The notes: generated by a model from the sequence alone, not told the origin. Shown: positions 43,552 through 52,292, numbered from the stretch's first letter. The stretch is DNA of 64,000 bases from Dyadobacter jiangsuensis (GCF_003014695.1 NZ_PYAS01000013.1:124001-188000); one strand, 5' to 3'. Numbers and translations are program-made.

Positions 43552-44583
43552 GTGAATATTGACAGTCAAACGGATGAGTTCCATCACGTCCAGACAGCCC
43601 ATTGCGAAAACGGGGTTACGACGGCGTTACTGCGTTACCACGGACTTGATTTCATGACCGAACCCCTGGCGTTTGGTATGGGCTCGGGCCTGTTTTATAT
43701 ACAAATACCCTTTCTGACGGTCAATAACGGCCCGGCGATCTCGTTCCGGACGATGCCCGGCGCGATCTTCAAGCGCACCTGCAAGTCGCTCGGCGTGGAG
43801 GTAACCCGTAAGAAATTCTCGAATCCGGCTGCCGCGGAGGCATTTCTGGACAAAAAAGTGAAAGAAGGCGTGCCGGTTGGCTGCCAGGTGGGTGTTTTTC
43901 ACCTCACTTACTTTCCCAAAGAATACCGCTTTCATTTCAATGCGCACAACCTGATCGTATTCGGCGAGGAAAATGGCCGTTACCTGGTAAGTGACCCGGT
44001 GATGGAGGATGTGACCTCGCTTTCCAAGGAAGAGCTCTCGCGCGTACGCTTCGCGCAAGGCCCGCTGGCGCCAAAGGGACATATTTATTTCCCCGAAAAA
44101 ATAAAGCCTATTACCGAGGACATGATCCGCAAAGGCATCGTGACCGGTATCCGCCGCAATGTGCGCGATATGCTGAGCATTCCCGGCAATTTCGCAGGGG
44201 TGAACGGCATCCGACATACCTCCAACCACGTCCGTAAATGGCGTGATAAACTCGGTTTGCGCAAGGCCAGCCTTTATTTGGGGCAAATCGTGCGTATGCA
44301 GGAGGAAATCGGCACGGGGGGCGGAGGCTTCCGTTTCCTTTACGGGGCATTCCTCGAAGAGGCAGCAGCCTATTTGCAGGACGACCGTGTGGCCAATGTT
44401 TCGGAGGATTTTACCAAGGCCGGAGACATGTGGCGTGCGAGCGCCATCAAAATGGCGGGTGTATATAAAGGCCGCCTGACCGAGCAGAAAGACTTCGAAG
44501 AAATTGCTGATATGATGCTCGAAATCCGCCTGGTAGAGAAAGAGGCATTTCAGAAGCTTTCCAGCCTGAAACTGGGTAAATAA
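43552..44583 (+). CDS. BtrH-like acyltransferase candidate (BtrH_N plus DUF4872)
   Basis: 343 residues from a GTG start at 43552, four bases after the previous stop. The N-terminal part has the BtrH_N pattern: 'CENGVTTALLRYHGLDF', 'FGMGSGLFY', and a peptidase-like 'GVPVGCQVGVFHLTY'; the C-terminal part is a DUF4872-like helical domain. The founding enzyme BtrH (butirosin pathway) transfers an acyl side chain from an acyl carrier protein to an alcohol or amine acceptor using a cysteine. That activity would fit joining the aryl-polyene acid on the local ACP to the dialkylresorcinol hydroxyl. This role is inference; the family match is good. Confidence 0.8.
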   Translation: MNIDSQTDEFHHVQTAHCENGVTTALLRYHGLDFMTEPLAFGMGSGLFYIQIPFLTVNNGPAISFRTMPGAIFKRTCKSLGVEVTRKKFSNPAAAEAFLDKKVKEGVPVGCQVGVFHLTYFPKEYRFHFNAHNLIVFGEENGRYLVSDPVMEDVTSLSKEELSRVRFAQGPLAPKGHIYFPEKIKPITEDMIRKGIVTGIRRNVRDMLSIPGNFAGVNGIRHTSNHVRKWRDKLGLRKASLYLGQIVRMQEEIGTGGGGFRFLYGAFLEEAAAYLQDDRVANVSEDFTKAGDMWRASAIKMAGVYKGRLTEQKDFEEIADMMLEIRLVEKEAFQKLSSLKLGK

Positions 44584-45345
44584 GTGCGGATGGGTATGGC
44601 GGGTCAGGTGTGTATTGCGATCAGGGACGTGTATAAGCGTTACAAATCCGCCCAGGAAGATAGCCTGTCCGACGTTTCGCTGGACATTATGCAGTCGGAC
44701 GTATTTGGTTTGCTGGGCCCGAATGGTGCCGGTAAAACGACGCTGATCTCGATTCTGTGCGGTATTATCCCCGTTTCTTCCGGCGAAGTGCAGTTTTTTA
44801 ACAATGGAGCACCCTACTCGAATGGGGAAAGAAAAAGCCGCATTGGTTTTGTACCACAGGAATATGCCTTCTATCAGGAACTGACCCCGCGCCAGAATCT
44901 GGATTATTTCGGGGCGATGTATAATCTGCCCAAAAAGAAGCTGGAAGCGCGCCGTGAGCATTTGCTGGAAGTATTAGGCCTTGAAAAAGCAGCCGACAAG
45001 AAGGTCGGCACGTTTTCGGGTGGGATGAAACGGCGCGTTAATCTGGCGATCGGCATTATCCATGAGCCGGATATCCTTTTTCTCGACGAGCCGACGGTAG
45101 GTGTGGACGTGCAGAGCCGCAATGCGATTATCCGCTATTTACAGCAGATCAACCAGGCCGGAACAACGATTGTTTATACCTCGCACCATATGTCGGAGGC
45201 GGAGGAATTTTGCAAAAATATCGCGCTGATCGACCACGGAAGGGTCATTGCGGCCGGTGGCTTGCAGCATTTGAAAAGCGTGCACGATGCGGGCAGCCTG
45301 CAAACATTGTTCATTAACCTGACCGGCGAAGAGTACCGCGATTAA
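44584..45345 (+). CDS. ABC transporter ATP-binding protein (pigment locus exporter)
   Basis: 253 residues; GTG start at 44584 immediately after the BtrH-like stop, with an ATG two codons later as alternative. Walker A 'GPNGAGKTT', Q-loop 'FVPQEYAFYQELTPRQNLDYF', signature 'FSGGMKRRVNLA', Walker B 'DILFLDEPTVGVD' and switch 'YTSHHMSEAEEF'. It belongs to the CcmA/multidrug-type ABC-2 subfamily, pairing with the permease downstream. Together they are expected to move the pigment or its precursor across the inner membrane. Confidence 0.93.
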   Translation: MRMGMAGQVCIAIRDVYKRYKSAQEDSLSDVSLDIMQSDVFGLLGPNGAGKTTLISILCGIIPVSSGEVQFFNNGAPYSNGERKSRIGFVPQEYAFYQELTPRQNLDYFGAMYNLPKKKLEARREHLLEVLGLEKAADKKVGTFSGGMKRRVNLAIGIIHEPDILFLDEPTVGVDVQSRNAIIRYLQQINQAGTTIVYTSHHMSEAEEFCKNIALIDHGRVIAAGGLQHLKSVHDAGSLQTLFINLTGEEYRD

Positions 45346-45349
45346 GCCT

Positions 45350-46627
45350 ATGTTCAAATTATACGCATCATTACGCAAAGAACTGCTGCTGCTCATCAAC
45401 GACAAGGTGGGGCTGGCTTTGATGTTCCTGATGCCGTTGCTGCTGGTTTTTATCATCACCATTATCCAGGACAGCGCCTATAAAATGGTGAACGAGAACC
45501 AGATCCCGCTTTTGGTGGTCAATCATGACAATGGTAAAGAAGGTAACAAACTGGTGGAGCTGCTCACTAAATCCGGGCTGTTCAAGATCGACGCACAGGA
45601 TGCGATTCCACAGGAGTCGTTGAAATCTGAATTGCTGTCCAGGGGAAAAATGATTGCATTGTATATCCCTGCCACGTTTTCGGCGGGGCTCGAAAGCAAT
45701 GCGGAGGACGTGAGTACCATTTTAATGGACGATCTCGGCCTGGAACGCGATACCGCAGCCCGGGAGAAGGTTTCAATGCCTAAACTGTCCTTTTATAACG
45801 ATCCGGTTTTACAGGAAAATTACAGCTACTCGGTCATGAGCGTGATCCAGTCGTATATGAGTGTGATCGAAAACTCGCTGATGATCGACCGCATGTATGC
45901 CAATATGGATATCGCCGAAAGGTCTGCCAAACTGAAAGACAAAATGATTTCAAATCGTGTCGGTATCGATCAGATCGTGGCGCGGAACAATAACTCCACC
46001 GCTATTCCGAACTCTACCCAGCATAATGTGCCTGCCTGGACCATCTTTGCCATGTTTTTCATGGTCGTTTCCCTGGGGAGCAACATCGTGAAGGAGCGCA
46101 TCAACGGCAGCTTCCTGCGGCTGAAAACCATGCCTACCACGTTTATGGTGGTGATGTTCAGTAAAATGGCGGTTTACGTGGTCGTGGCAGCATTGCAGGT
46201 AGCGCTTACATTCTCGATGGGTGTTTGGATTTTGCCTAAACTTGGGTTACCCAAGCTCAGCGTGCCGGATAATATCGTCGCCACCATCGCCGTGATTTTC
46301 ATCAGCAGTATGGCGGCTGTGAGCTACGCTTTAATGATCGGGTCGTTTGCTAAAACCGAGCAGCAGGCCAATGGATTCGGCGCGATATCTATCATCATTT
46401 TCGGGGCGATAGGCGGGATTCTGGTACCCACGTTTGTGATGCCGGGGTTCATGCAGTTTTTCAGCAACTTTTCGCCGCTGCACTGGTGCCTGGAAGGGTT
46501 TTATGTATTGTTCCTCAAAGGCGGCAGCTGGCAGGACCTGCGGACGGTGTTCGCTTTTCTGGGCATTTTTATAGTGTTTTGCCAATTGGGCACATATTTT
46601 AAGTTACGGTTGGAAAGAATTATTTAA
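45350..46627 (+). CDS. ABC-2 type transporter permease (pigment locus exporter)
   Basis: 425 residues. An N-terminal transmembrane helix at about 25-42, then a long extracytoplasmic domain (about 45-225), then a block of five to six helices in the C-terminal half ('TIFAMFFMVVSLGSNIVKERINGSF'-like; key part 'IVKERINGSFLRL'), with the last near 400-420. This is the ABC2_membrane_3 arrangement, two half-transporters per dimer. Starts four bases after the ATPase stop. Confidence 0.93.
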   Translation: MFKLYASLRKELLLLINDKVGLALMFLMPLLLVFIITIIQDSAYKMVNENQIPLLVVNHDNGKEGNKLVELLTKSGLFKIDAQDAIPQESLKSELLSRGKMIALYIPATFSAGLESNAEDVSTILMDDLGLERDTAAREKVSMPKLSFYNDPVLQENYSYSVMSVIQSYMSVIENSLMIDRMYANMDIAERSAKLKDKMISNRVGIDQIVARNNNSTAIPNSTQHNVPAWTIFAMFFMVVSLGSNIVKERINGSFLRLKTMPTTFMVVMFSKMAVYVVVAALQVALTFSMGVWILPKLGLPKLSVPDNIVATIAVIFISSMAAVSYALMIGSFAKTEQQANGFGAISIIIFGAIGGILVPTFVMPGFMQFFSNFSPLHWCLEGFYVLFLKGGSWQDLRTVFAFLGIFIVFCQLGTYFKLRLERII

Positions 46628-46696
46628 GTTTGATATTCCCCCGGCCGGTAAACCTCGCTGTAACCGGCGATTACATTAAGCGATTAACAAATTAAT

Positions 46697-46963
46697 ATGG
46701 ACATAGAAAGCTTGAAGCCCATTCTGAAAGGGCAAATTGTACAATACCTGAACCTGCTCGACATTAACCCTGCCGACATCAAAGACGACGAACCGCTTTT
46801 CGGAGGAGATCTGGGCCTGGATTCCATCGACTCGCTCGAACTGGTGGTGCTGCTCGAAAGGGAATATGGTATCAAAATCAATAATCCGGCCGAGGGGCGT
46901 AAGATCCTGGTCGATGTAAACCACATGGCCGAGTACATTCTCGCGCACACAAAAGCCGCTTAA
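46697..46963 (+). CDS. Acyl carrier protein
   Basis: 88 residues. The phosphopantetheine attachment site is Ser43 in 'DLGLDSIDSLELVV' (LGxDSxD/L). ACPs in flexirubin loci carry the growing aryl polyene. It stands directly before a ketosynthase gene with a six-base gap, and the PPTase at the other end of the locus is the likely activator. ATG at 46697. Confidence 0.95.
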   Translation: MDIESLKPILKGQIVQYLNLLDINPADIKDDEPLFGGDLGLDSIDSLELVVLLEREYGIKINNPAEGRKILVDVNHMAEYILAHTKAA

Positions 46964-46969
46964 TTTTCG

Positions 46970-48163
46970 ATGGGAAGGGTGTTGGTGACCGGTATGGGCA
47001 TGATTTCTGCCATTGGTAACAATGTGCGGCAGAATCACGAGAGCTTGCGTTCGGGGCGTTCGGGGATTGGTAAAGTTGCCTTTTTTGAATCGTTGTACGC
47101 TTCGCAGCTGCCGTTCGGCGAAGTGAAGCTGAGCAATGATGAACTGAAAGCATTACAGCAACTTGAAACCTCCACGGGCTATACGCGCACCTGCCTGCTG
47201 GCCGACAAGGCTTTCGCTGAGGCCGTTGCCGATGCCGCATTGACGCCTGGTCAGCTTTCCTCGCTGGACACCGCATTGATTTCGGCCAGTACCGTAGGCG
47301 GCATGTGCCTCACCGACCAGCTTTATGAGGATGCCAACCATAAATCGGAAGGCTCCGAATACCTGGAATCCTACGGCTGCTCGGCGCATACATTGAAGCT
47401 CATCAAACGCTACCGCATCAAAGGTTTTACCGATACGATCAATACCGCGTGCTCGTCGTCCGCGAATGCGATCATGCTCGGCGCGCGGCTGATCCGCTCA
47501 GGACGTGTGAAACGGGCGATCGTGGGCGGGGTGGATAGCCTGGCCAAGTATACGGTTAATGGTTTTAATGCATTGAAAATACTGTCCGAATCCCCCTGTA
47601 AGCCCTTCGACGTGAACCGCGATGGCCTGAACCTGGGTGAAGGCGCGGCTTACCTTGTGCTGGAAGCCGAAGAGCTGGCAGCCGGAAAGAGGGTGTATGC
47701 AGAAGTGGCCGGTTTCGGCAATGCCAACGATGCGCACCACCCTTCGGCCATGTCCGATGAAGCCACCGGCGCGATCCGCTGCATGCGTGAGGCGATCCGC
47801 ACTGCGGGAATCGAAACTTCGCAAATCGGTTACGTTAATGCCCACGGGACAGGCACGCAGAACAACGACCAGGTCGAGTTTTTAGGAATGGGGGAGTTGT
47901 TTGAAAAAATGCCTCCTTACAGTTCCACGAAATCATTTACAGGCCACACCCTGGGCGCCGCGGGGGCTGTGGAGGCCATTTTCAGTGTTTTGAGCATCGT
48001 ACATTCGGAATTGTTTCCGGGTTTGAATGTCCATGATCCCATTAGTGGTGCGGATCATGCGCGTGTTTCCGAATGGCGAGGCGACTACAAATTGAATTAC
48101 GTGCTTTCCAATTCTTTTGGTTTTGGAGGTAACTGCACTTCGCTGGTTTTTGCGAGGGCCTAG
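46970..48163 (+). CDS. Beta-ketoacyl-[acyl-carrier-protein] synthase family protein
   Basis: 397 residues of the FabF/KAS II type. The catalytic triad is complete: Cys161 in 'INTACSSSANA', His292 in 'NAHGTGTQNND' and His326 with Lys321 in 'KSFTGHTLGAAG'. In aryl-polyene biosynthesis such a synthase extends the polyene; such pathways usually use two synthase-like proteins, a chain-length-factor-type partner being absent here. It is the last gene of the same-strand run and is followed by a 247-base gap and then the hip genes. Confidence 0.93.
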   Translation: MGRVLVTGMGMISAIGNNVRQNHESLRSGRSGIGKVAFFESLYASQLPFGEVKLSNDELKALQQLETSTGYTRTCLLADKAFAEAVADAALTPGQLSSLDTALISASTVGGMCLTDQLYEDANHKSEGSEYLESYGCSAHTLKLIKRYRIKGFTDTINTACSSSANAIMLGARLIRSGRVKRAIVGGVDSLAKYTVNGFNALKILSESPCKPFDVNRDGLNLGEGAAYLVLEAEELAAGKRVYAEVAGFGNANDAHHPSAMSDEATGAIRCMREAIRTAGIETSQIGYVNAHGTGTQNNDQVEFLGMGELFEKMPPYSSTKSFTGHTLGAAGAVEAIFSVLSIVHSELFPGLNVHDPISGADHARVSEWRGDYKLNYVLSNSFGFGGNCTSLVFARA

Positions 48164-48310
48164 CGGGATTGTCGGCACACGTAAGCCCCGTAGGTAGCCG
48201 TAATGATTTTTCAAGCTGCAAATTTTATCAACGACTATTACTCCAATCAAGGACCTGTATAGGATAGGGCAGTGATGTTCGCCAAGCCTAAGTGTTGTCC
48301 GGTTTGTATA

Positions 48311-48328
48311 TGATCCCGATCGGGTATA
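48311..48328. promoter_or_regulatory. Degenerate third HipB-type operator
   Basis: TGATCC-N6-GGTATA. The right half is perfect; the left half matches TATACC at three of six positions. It begins exactly 40 bases before the perfect operator at 48351. Confidence 0.45.
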
Positions 48329-48350
48329 AAATAGTTGAATTGACTAAATT

Positions 48351-48368
48351 TATACCTGATATGGTATA
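48351..48368. promoter_or_regulatory. HipB-type operator O1
   Basis: Perfect TATACC-N6-GGTATA palindrome. It is comparable in style to the TATCC-N8-GGATA operators of Escherichia coli HipB, with a shorter spacer, and lies upstream of the hipB-like gene. Confidence 0.65.
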
Positions 48369-48390
48369 ATAGATCAATTTTTGTTATCTT

Positions 48391-48408
48391 TATACCATAA
48401 AGGGTATA
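48391..48408. promoter_or_regulatory. HipB-type operator O2, abutting the hipB start codon
   Basis: A second perfect TATACC-N6-GGTATA palindrome, exactly 40 bases after O1, ending two bases before the ATG at 48411. It overlaps the likely promoter or leader, so bound HipB would block transcription. Confidence 0.65.
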
Positions 48409-48410
48409 AT

Positions 48411-48611
48411 ATGTCTAATTTTTCGATTTTTCTGAAAGAAAGGCGCAAAACAGTCGGATTGACGCAAGAAGAGCTAGCGTCCAAAGCTGGCGTGGGTTTA
48501 CGCTTTATCCGTGATTTAGAACAAGGTAAGAAATCACTTCGACTTGATAAGGTCAACCAGGTTCTGTCATTATTTGGTAAAGAAGTGGGGGTAGTCGATT
48601 TCAACTCTTAG
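48411..48611 (+). CDS. hipB: HipB-like Xre-family antitoxin/repressor
   Basis: 66 residues from the ATG at 48411 (MSNFSIFLKERRK). A single Xre helix-turn-helix: 'VGLTQEELASKAGVGLRFIRDLEQGKKSLRLDKVNQVLSLFG'; the 'FIRDLEQGKKSLR' end is very typical of HipB. It binds DNA and, in intact systems, the toxin HipA/HipT. The start is set right after the operator. The frame is intact, while the toxin genes behind it are not. The region is visibly more AT-rich than the pigment genes before it. Confidence 0.88.
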   Translation: MSNFSIFLKERRKTVGLTQEELASKAGVGLRFIRDLEQGKKSLRLDKVNQVLSLFGKEVGVVDFNS

Positions 48612-48615
48612 GGAC

Positions 48616-48822
48616 ATGGGCAAGCAAGCGTACGTTTATTATAGAGAAAGTCTGGCGGGTCACCTTGAAGAGACTGACGAAGGTTATACGTTTGTTTACG
48701 ATCCGAAGTACCTGGAATCAAACGATCCAATGCCGGTCAGTTTGACATTACCGCTGCAAAGTGAGGCTTTTACAAGCCGGATTCTGTTCGCATTTTTTGA
48801 TGGACTTATTCCTGTTGACTGA
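48616..48822 (+). pseudogene. hipS-like (HipA N-terminal domain) remnant, cut by a deletion
   Basis: 68 codons, starting MGKQAYVYYRESLAGHLEETDEGY, then 'YDPKYL' and 'PVSLTLPL' and 'FFDGLIP', all part of the HipA N-terminal domain that forms the separate HipS protein of HipBST-type systems (about 100-110 residues). After 'FFDGLIP' the frame ends within two residues. The expected continuation (EGWLL and about 40 more residues) is missing, because the DNA jumps into the middle of the kinase gene near 48811-48815. Confidence 0.75.
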
Positions 48823-49285
48823 GCAGAAGTATAAGGGATCCTATGAAAAGGTTGGCAGACTAGTTAATCAGTATTGTACCAACAAGGGCCTGGACACGAT
48901 TAATTTCTTCGAACTGGTTTTGTTTTGTTATCTGACCGGCAACAACGACATGCACTTAAAAAACTTTTCGGTGACTCATCATAGCGATCACACGATTTCC
49001 CTCTCGCCAGCTTATGACCTGGTTAACGTAAACTTGGTATTTCCAGACGATTCAGATGAGTTGGCGCTCACATTGAATGGTAGAAAAAGAAAAATAGTCA
49101 AAGCTGACTTTGATGCTTTCAAAATGGGCATTGGGTTGCCAGAAAGGGCGGTTCTTAATATTTATGCAAAGTTTGCAGGTGCGAGCGGGAAAGTGAAGGA
49201 AGTGATAGAGTCTTCATTCCTGCCAGCGGATTGGAAGAAGCGATACGCGGAAATTTGGGATAAAAAACTGAGTATTTTACTTTGA
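48815..49285 (+). pseudogene. hipT-like (HipA C-terminal kinase) remnant lacking its 5' half
   Basis: About 157 codons in a different frame from the preceding remnant, reading 'LTEQKYKGSYEKV', 'INFFELVLFCYLTGNNDMHLKNFSV' (the catalytic HipA D-x-x-x-x-N region) and 'SPAYDLVNV' (DFG-like). This is the C-terminal lobe of a HipT/HipA kinase. The first 180-190 residues, with the P-loop and autophosphorylated serine, are gone, as is any proper start codon. So the kinase is almost surely dead. The ORF could start only at an out-of-context ATG within hipS (48761). Confidence 0.75.
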
Positions 49286-49333
49286 TGCGTGCTTGCAGAT
49301 ATTTCTCACAGCTCACTCACCGCAATTCGGTGA

Positions 49334-52249
49334 TTACCCATCCTGCATCAGTTTGGTCAGAATCTCCTGGGCGGCCACTGAAATGATGGTTCCGGGACCG
49401 AAAATGCCCTTTACTCCTGCGTCGTACAGAAATTGGTAATCCTGCGCGGGAATGACACCTCCGGCGATAACCATAATATCACCTCTGCCCAGCTTATTCA
49501 ATTCGCTGATGAGCTCGGGAATGAGCGTTTTATGCCCGGCAGCGAGGCTCGATGCGCCTATGATGTGCACATCGTTTTCCACTGCTTGCATAGCTACCTC
49601 CTGAGGCGTCTGGAACAATGGGGCAATGTCTACATCGAAGCCGAGATCGGCGAAGCTCGTTGCGATCACCTTGGCGCCCCTGTCGTGTCCGTCCTGGCCC
49701 ATTTTAGCGACCATCATGCGTGGTCTGCGGCCTTCCAGCCGGGCAAACTCGTCGGACATTGCGCGAGCGCGCCGAAAGTTTTCGTCGTCCGAAACCTCCG
49801 TACGGTAAACGCCCGAAACCGACCTTATTGTAGATTGGTACCTTCCGAATTCCTTCTCCATTGCCTCCGAAATTTCTCCCAATGTAGCTCTTTTCCGCGC
49901 GGCGTCCACGGCTAATGCCAGCAGATTGGAATGCATATCTTTTCCGCCGCTTTCCAGGCATGCCTGCGTAATGCGGTCGAGCGAATGCCGCACTTCTGTT
50001 TCGTTCCGTTTTGCGCGAATAGCTTCAAGCTGCGTGATTTGGGCGTTTCTTACCGCCTCATTATCAATTTCCAGTATTTCAAAAGATTGCTTTTCGTCGG
50101 TTTTGTACCGGTTAACCCCCACTATTACTTCTTTACCCGAGTCGATCCGGGCCTGCTTTCGGGCAGCGGCTTCTTCGATGCGCATTTTGGGCAAGCCGGT
50201 TTCAATGGCCTTGGTCATGCCGCCTAATGCTTCCACTTCTTCGATCAAAGCCCAGGCCTTTTCGGCGAGTTGCATGGTCAGATACTCGACATAGTAGGAG
50301 CCGCCCCAAGGATCGACGGCTTTGCAGAGGTCCGTTTCATTTTGAATAAAAAGCTGCGTATCCCGTGCAATGCGGGCCGAGAAGTCGGTGGGTAATGCGA
50401 TGGCCTCATCAAAGGAATTGGTATGCAGCGACTGCGTGTGGCCCATGACTGCTGCCATAGCTTCGATGGTCGTGCGGGTAATATTATTGAACGGCTCCTG
50501 CTCGGTAAGGCTGTAACCGCTCGTCTGACAATGCGTGCGCAGCATGAGCGATTTTTCGTTCTGCGGGTTAAACTGTTTGACAATTTTGGCCCACAGCATT
50601 CGCCCGGCCCGCATTTTGGCGATTTCCATGAAGTGATTCATCCCAATTCCCCAAAAAAACGATAATCGCGGCGCAAAATCGTCGATAGGAATGCCGGCTG
50701 CCAGGCCCGTGCGGATGTATTCGAGCCCGTCGGCGAGCGTGTAGGCAAGCTCAATGTGTGCGGGTGCACCCGCTTCGTGCATATGATAGCCGCTGATGCT
50801 GATCGAGTTGAAACGCGGCATATGCCGCGAGGCGTACGCAAAAATATCACCTACAATGCGCATGGATGGGGCGGGCGGGTAAATGTAGGTGTTGCGCACC
50901 ATAAACTCTTTCAGAATGTCGTTCTGGATCGTCCCGGTGAGTTGGTCCGTCTGCACGCCCTGTTCTTCGGCAGCGACGATAAAAAAGGCCATTACGGGTA
51001 TCACCGCGCCGTTCATTGTCATCGATACCGACATTTGGTCCAGTGGTATCTGGTCAAACAGCGTTTTCATGTCCTCGACCGAATCGATGGCCACACCGGC
51101 TTTCCCCACATCACCCGTCACACGTGGGTGGTCGGAGTCGTAGCCGCGGTGGGTCGCCAGGTCAAAGGCGACGGACAAACCCTTTTGCCCGGCGGCGAGG
51201 TTTCTGCGGTAGAATGCGTTGGATTCGGATGCCGTCGAGAAACCTGCGTACTGGCGGATTGTCCATGGGCGTTCGAGGTACATGCTCGCGTAGGGGCCGC
51301 GCAGGAATGGTGGAGTACCTGCGCCGAATGCGAGGTGCTCCGCGTCGGCGAGGTCGTTTGCAGTAAATGTGGTTTTGAGCGCTATGCCTTCGGCCGTTTG
51401 AAAGAGCGCGGCCTGGGCAATGTTGGGGCTATAACCTTCGGCTCCGCCAGCTTCATTTTGGAAAACTTCATTATCGGTGGTTTGCGAAAACACTTTCCAT
51501 GCTGCATTCGCCAGTTTCAACGTCATATCTTCCAGGGCAAACGCGCCAGCCGCAGGGTCGGCGACTTTGGCCATCAGGCTTTCGTGTTCAAGAATATAGG
51601 AAACGTGTGTGGCGAGCCGTAGAGCCAATGGCTTATCGCCTTTATCAAACGGAAGCACAGTAAGCGCGTCGCATCCTCCGATAACTCCGCTCATAGCCTG
51701 TGCGGCAGATCTTATCAAATTGGTATAATCCGGCTCGTTTTCCTTGTAATGGATGGCCGTCCAGGCATGAATAAAAGGAGTGCCCTTGCATCCAAGTATT
51801 TGCCCAATTTTTTGCAGCATATACCTTAATGCTCTCAGTTTGGCGATTTCAGTCAGGTATTGCGAGCCGACCGGAACCGAGAATACAGTTTGTTCAAATG
51901 CAATTTCAGGCGATACGCTATTGGCATATAAATTCGAGAAGGTGCTGACGGCGGACAGCAGCTGCATGACCGGATCGGTGCCTTGTAATTCTATGGTTAC
52001 GGGCCGGGAATTCGCAGCAGGCGCTTCGTTCAGGTTCTGCCATCCGGCGGTCGGTTTCTGCGCTTTCTGAATTTCGGCGACCGTTTCCCAATCTGTTTCA
52101 TCAAATGTAACGTAGGGCTTGAAATGCACGCCATGGGCTACTTTCCAAGAATCAAACAGCTCAGCACGGCCTTTTACCTCTTTCGTTGCGCGTTTTTCCC
52201 AGGTGTTTTTGTCCGACGCGGGAAATTCAGAAAAGAGATTCGCTGACAT
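49334..52249 (-). CDS. Methylmalonyl-CoA mutase, small-subunit remnant fused to the large subunit
   Basis: 971 residues. Residues 1-260 resemble a shortened MutA small subunit ('LFSEFPASDKNTWEKRATKEVKGR', 'VADPAAGAFALEDMTLKLANAAW'), and residues from about 290 are a complete MutB large subunit: 'FLRGPYASMYLERPWTIRQYAGFSTA', 'ESNAFYRRNLAAGQKGLSVAFDLATHRGYDSDHPRV'-type start (key part 'DLATHRGYDSDHPRV'), the substrate channel, and the C-terminal B12 domain with 'DGHDRG' (His855 as lower cobalt ligand). It converts methylmalonyl-CoA and succinyl-CoA. The usual two genes are here one gene. Promoter box at 52293-52300. Confidence 0.93.
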   Translation of the reverse strand: MSANLFSEFPASDKNTWEKRATKEVKGRAELFDSWKVAHGVHFKPYVTFDETDWETVAEIQKAQKPTAGWQNLNEAPAANSRPVTIELQGTDPVMQLLSAVSTFSNLYANSVSPEIAFEQTVFSVPVGSQYLTEIAKLRALRYMLQKIGQILGCKGTPFIHAWTAIHYKENEPDYTNLIRSAAQAMSGVIGGCDALTVLPFDKGDKPLALRLATHVSYILEHESLMAKVADPAAGAFALEDMTLKLANAAWKVFSQTTDNEVFQNEAGGAEGYSPNIAQAALFQTAEGIALKTTFTANDLADAEHLAFGAGTPPFLRGPYASMYLERPWTIRQYAGFSTASESNAFYRRNLAAGQKGLSVAFDLATHRGYDSDHPRVTGDVGKAGVAIDSVEDMKTLFDQIPLDQMSVSMTMNGAVIPVMAFFIVAAEEQGVQTDQLTGTIQNDILKEFMVRNTYIYPPAPSMRIVGDIFAYASRHMPRFNSISISGYHMHEAGAPAHIELAYTLADGLEYIRTGLAAGIPIDDFAPRLSFFWGIGMNHFMEIAKMRAGRMLWAKIVKQFNPQNEKSLMLRTHCQTSGYSLTEQEPFNNITRTTIEAMAAVMGHTQSLHTNSFDEAIALPTDFSARIARDTQLFIQNETDLCKAVDPWGGSYYVEYLTMQLAEKAWALIEEVEALGGMTKAIETGLPKMRIEEAAARKQARIDSGKEVIVGVNRYKTDEKQSFEILEIDNEAVRNAQITQLEAIRAKRNETEVRHSLDRITQACLESGGKDMHSNLLALAVDAARKRATLGEISEAMEKEFGRYQSTIRSVSGVYRTEVSDDENFRRARAMSDEFARLEGRRPRMMVAKMGQDGHDRGAKVIATSFADLGFDVDIAPLFQTPQEVAMQAVENDVHIIGASSLAAGHKTLIPELISELNKLGRGDIMVIAGGVIPAQDYQFLYDAGVKGIFGPGTIISVAAQEILTKLMQDG

Positions 52250-52292
52250 GGGCTGTTGGGCTAATGAATGGTTTGCGGAAAAGTGCTATTAG

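Noticed and set aside
43627..44961. 444-codon open frame on the minus strand
   Set aside because: It runs antisense to the BtrH-like gene and the ABC ATPase gene, whose products have clear family motifs. The antisense product has no motif; long antisense frames are common in GC-rich codon usage.
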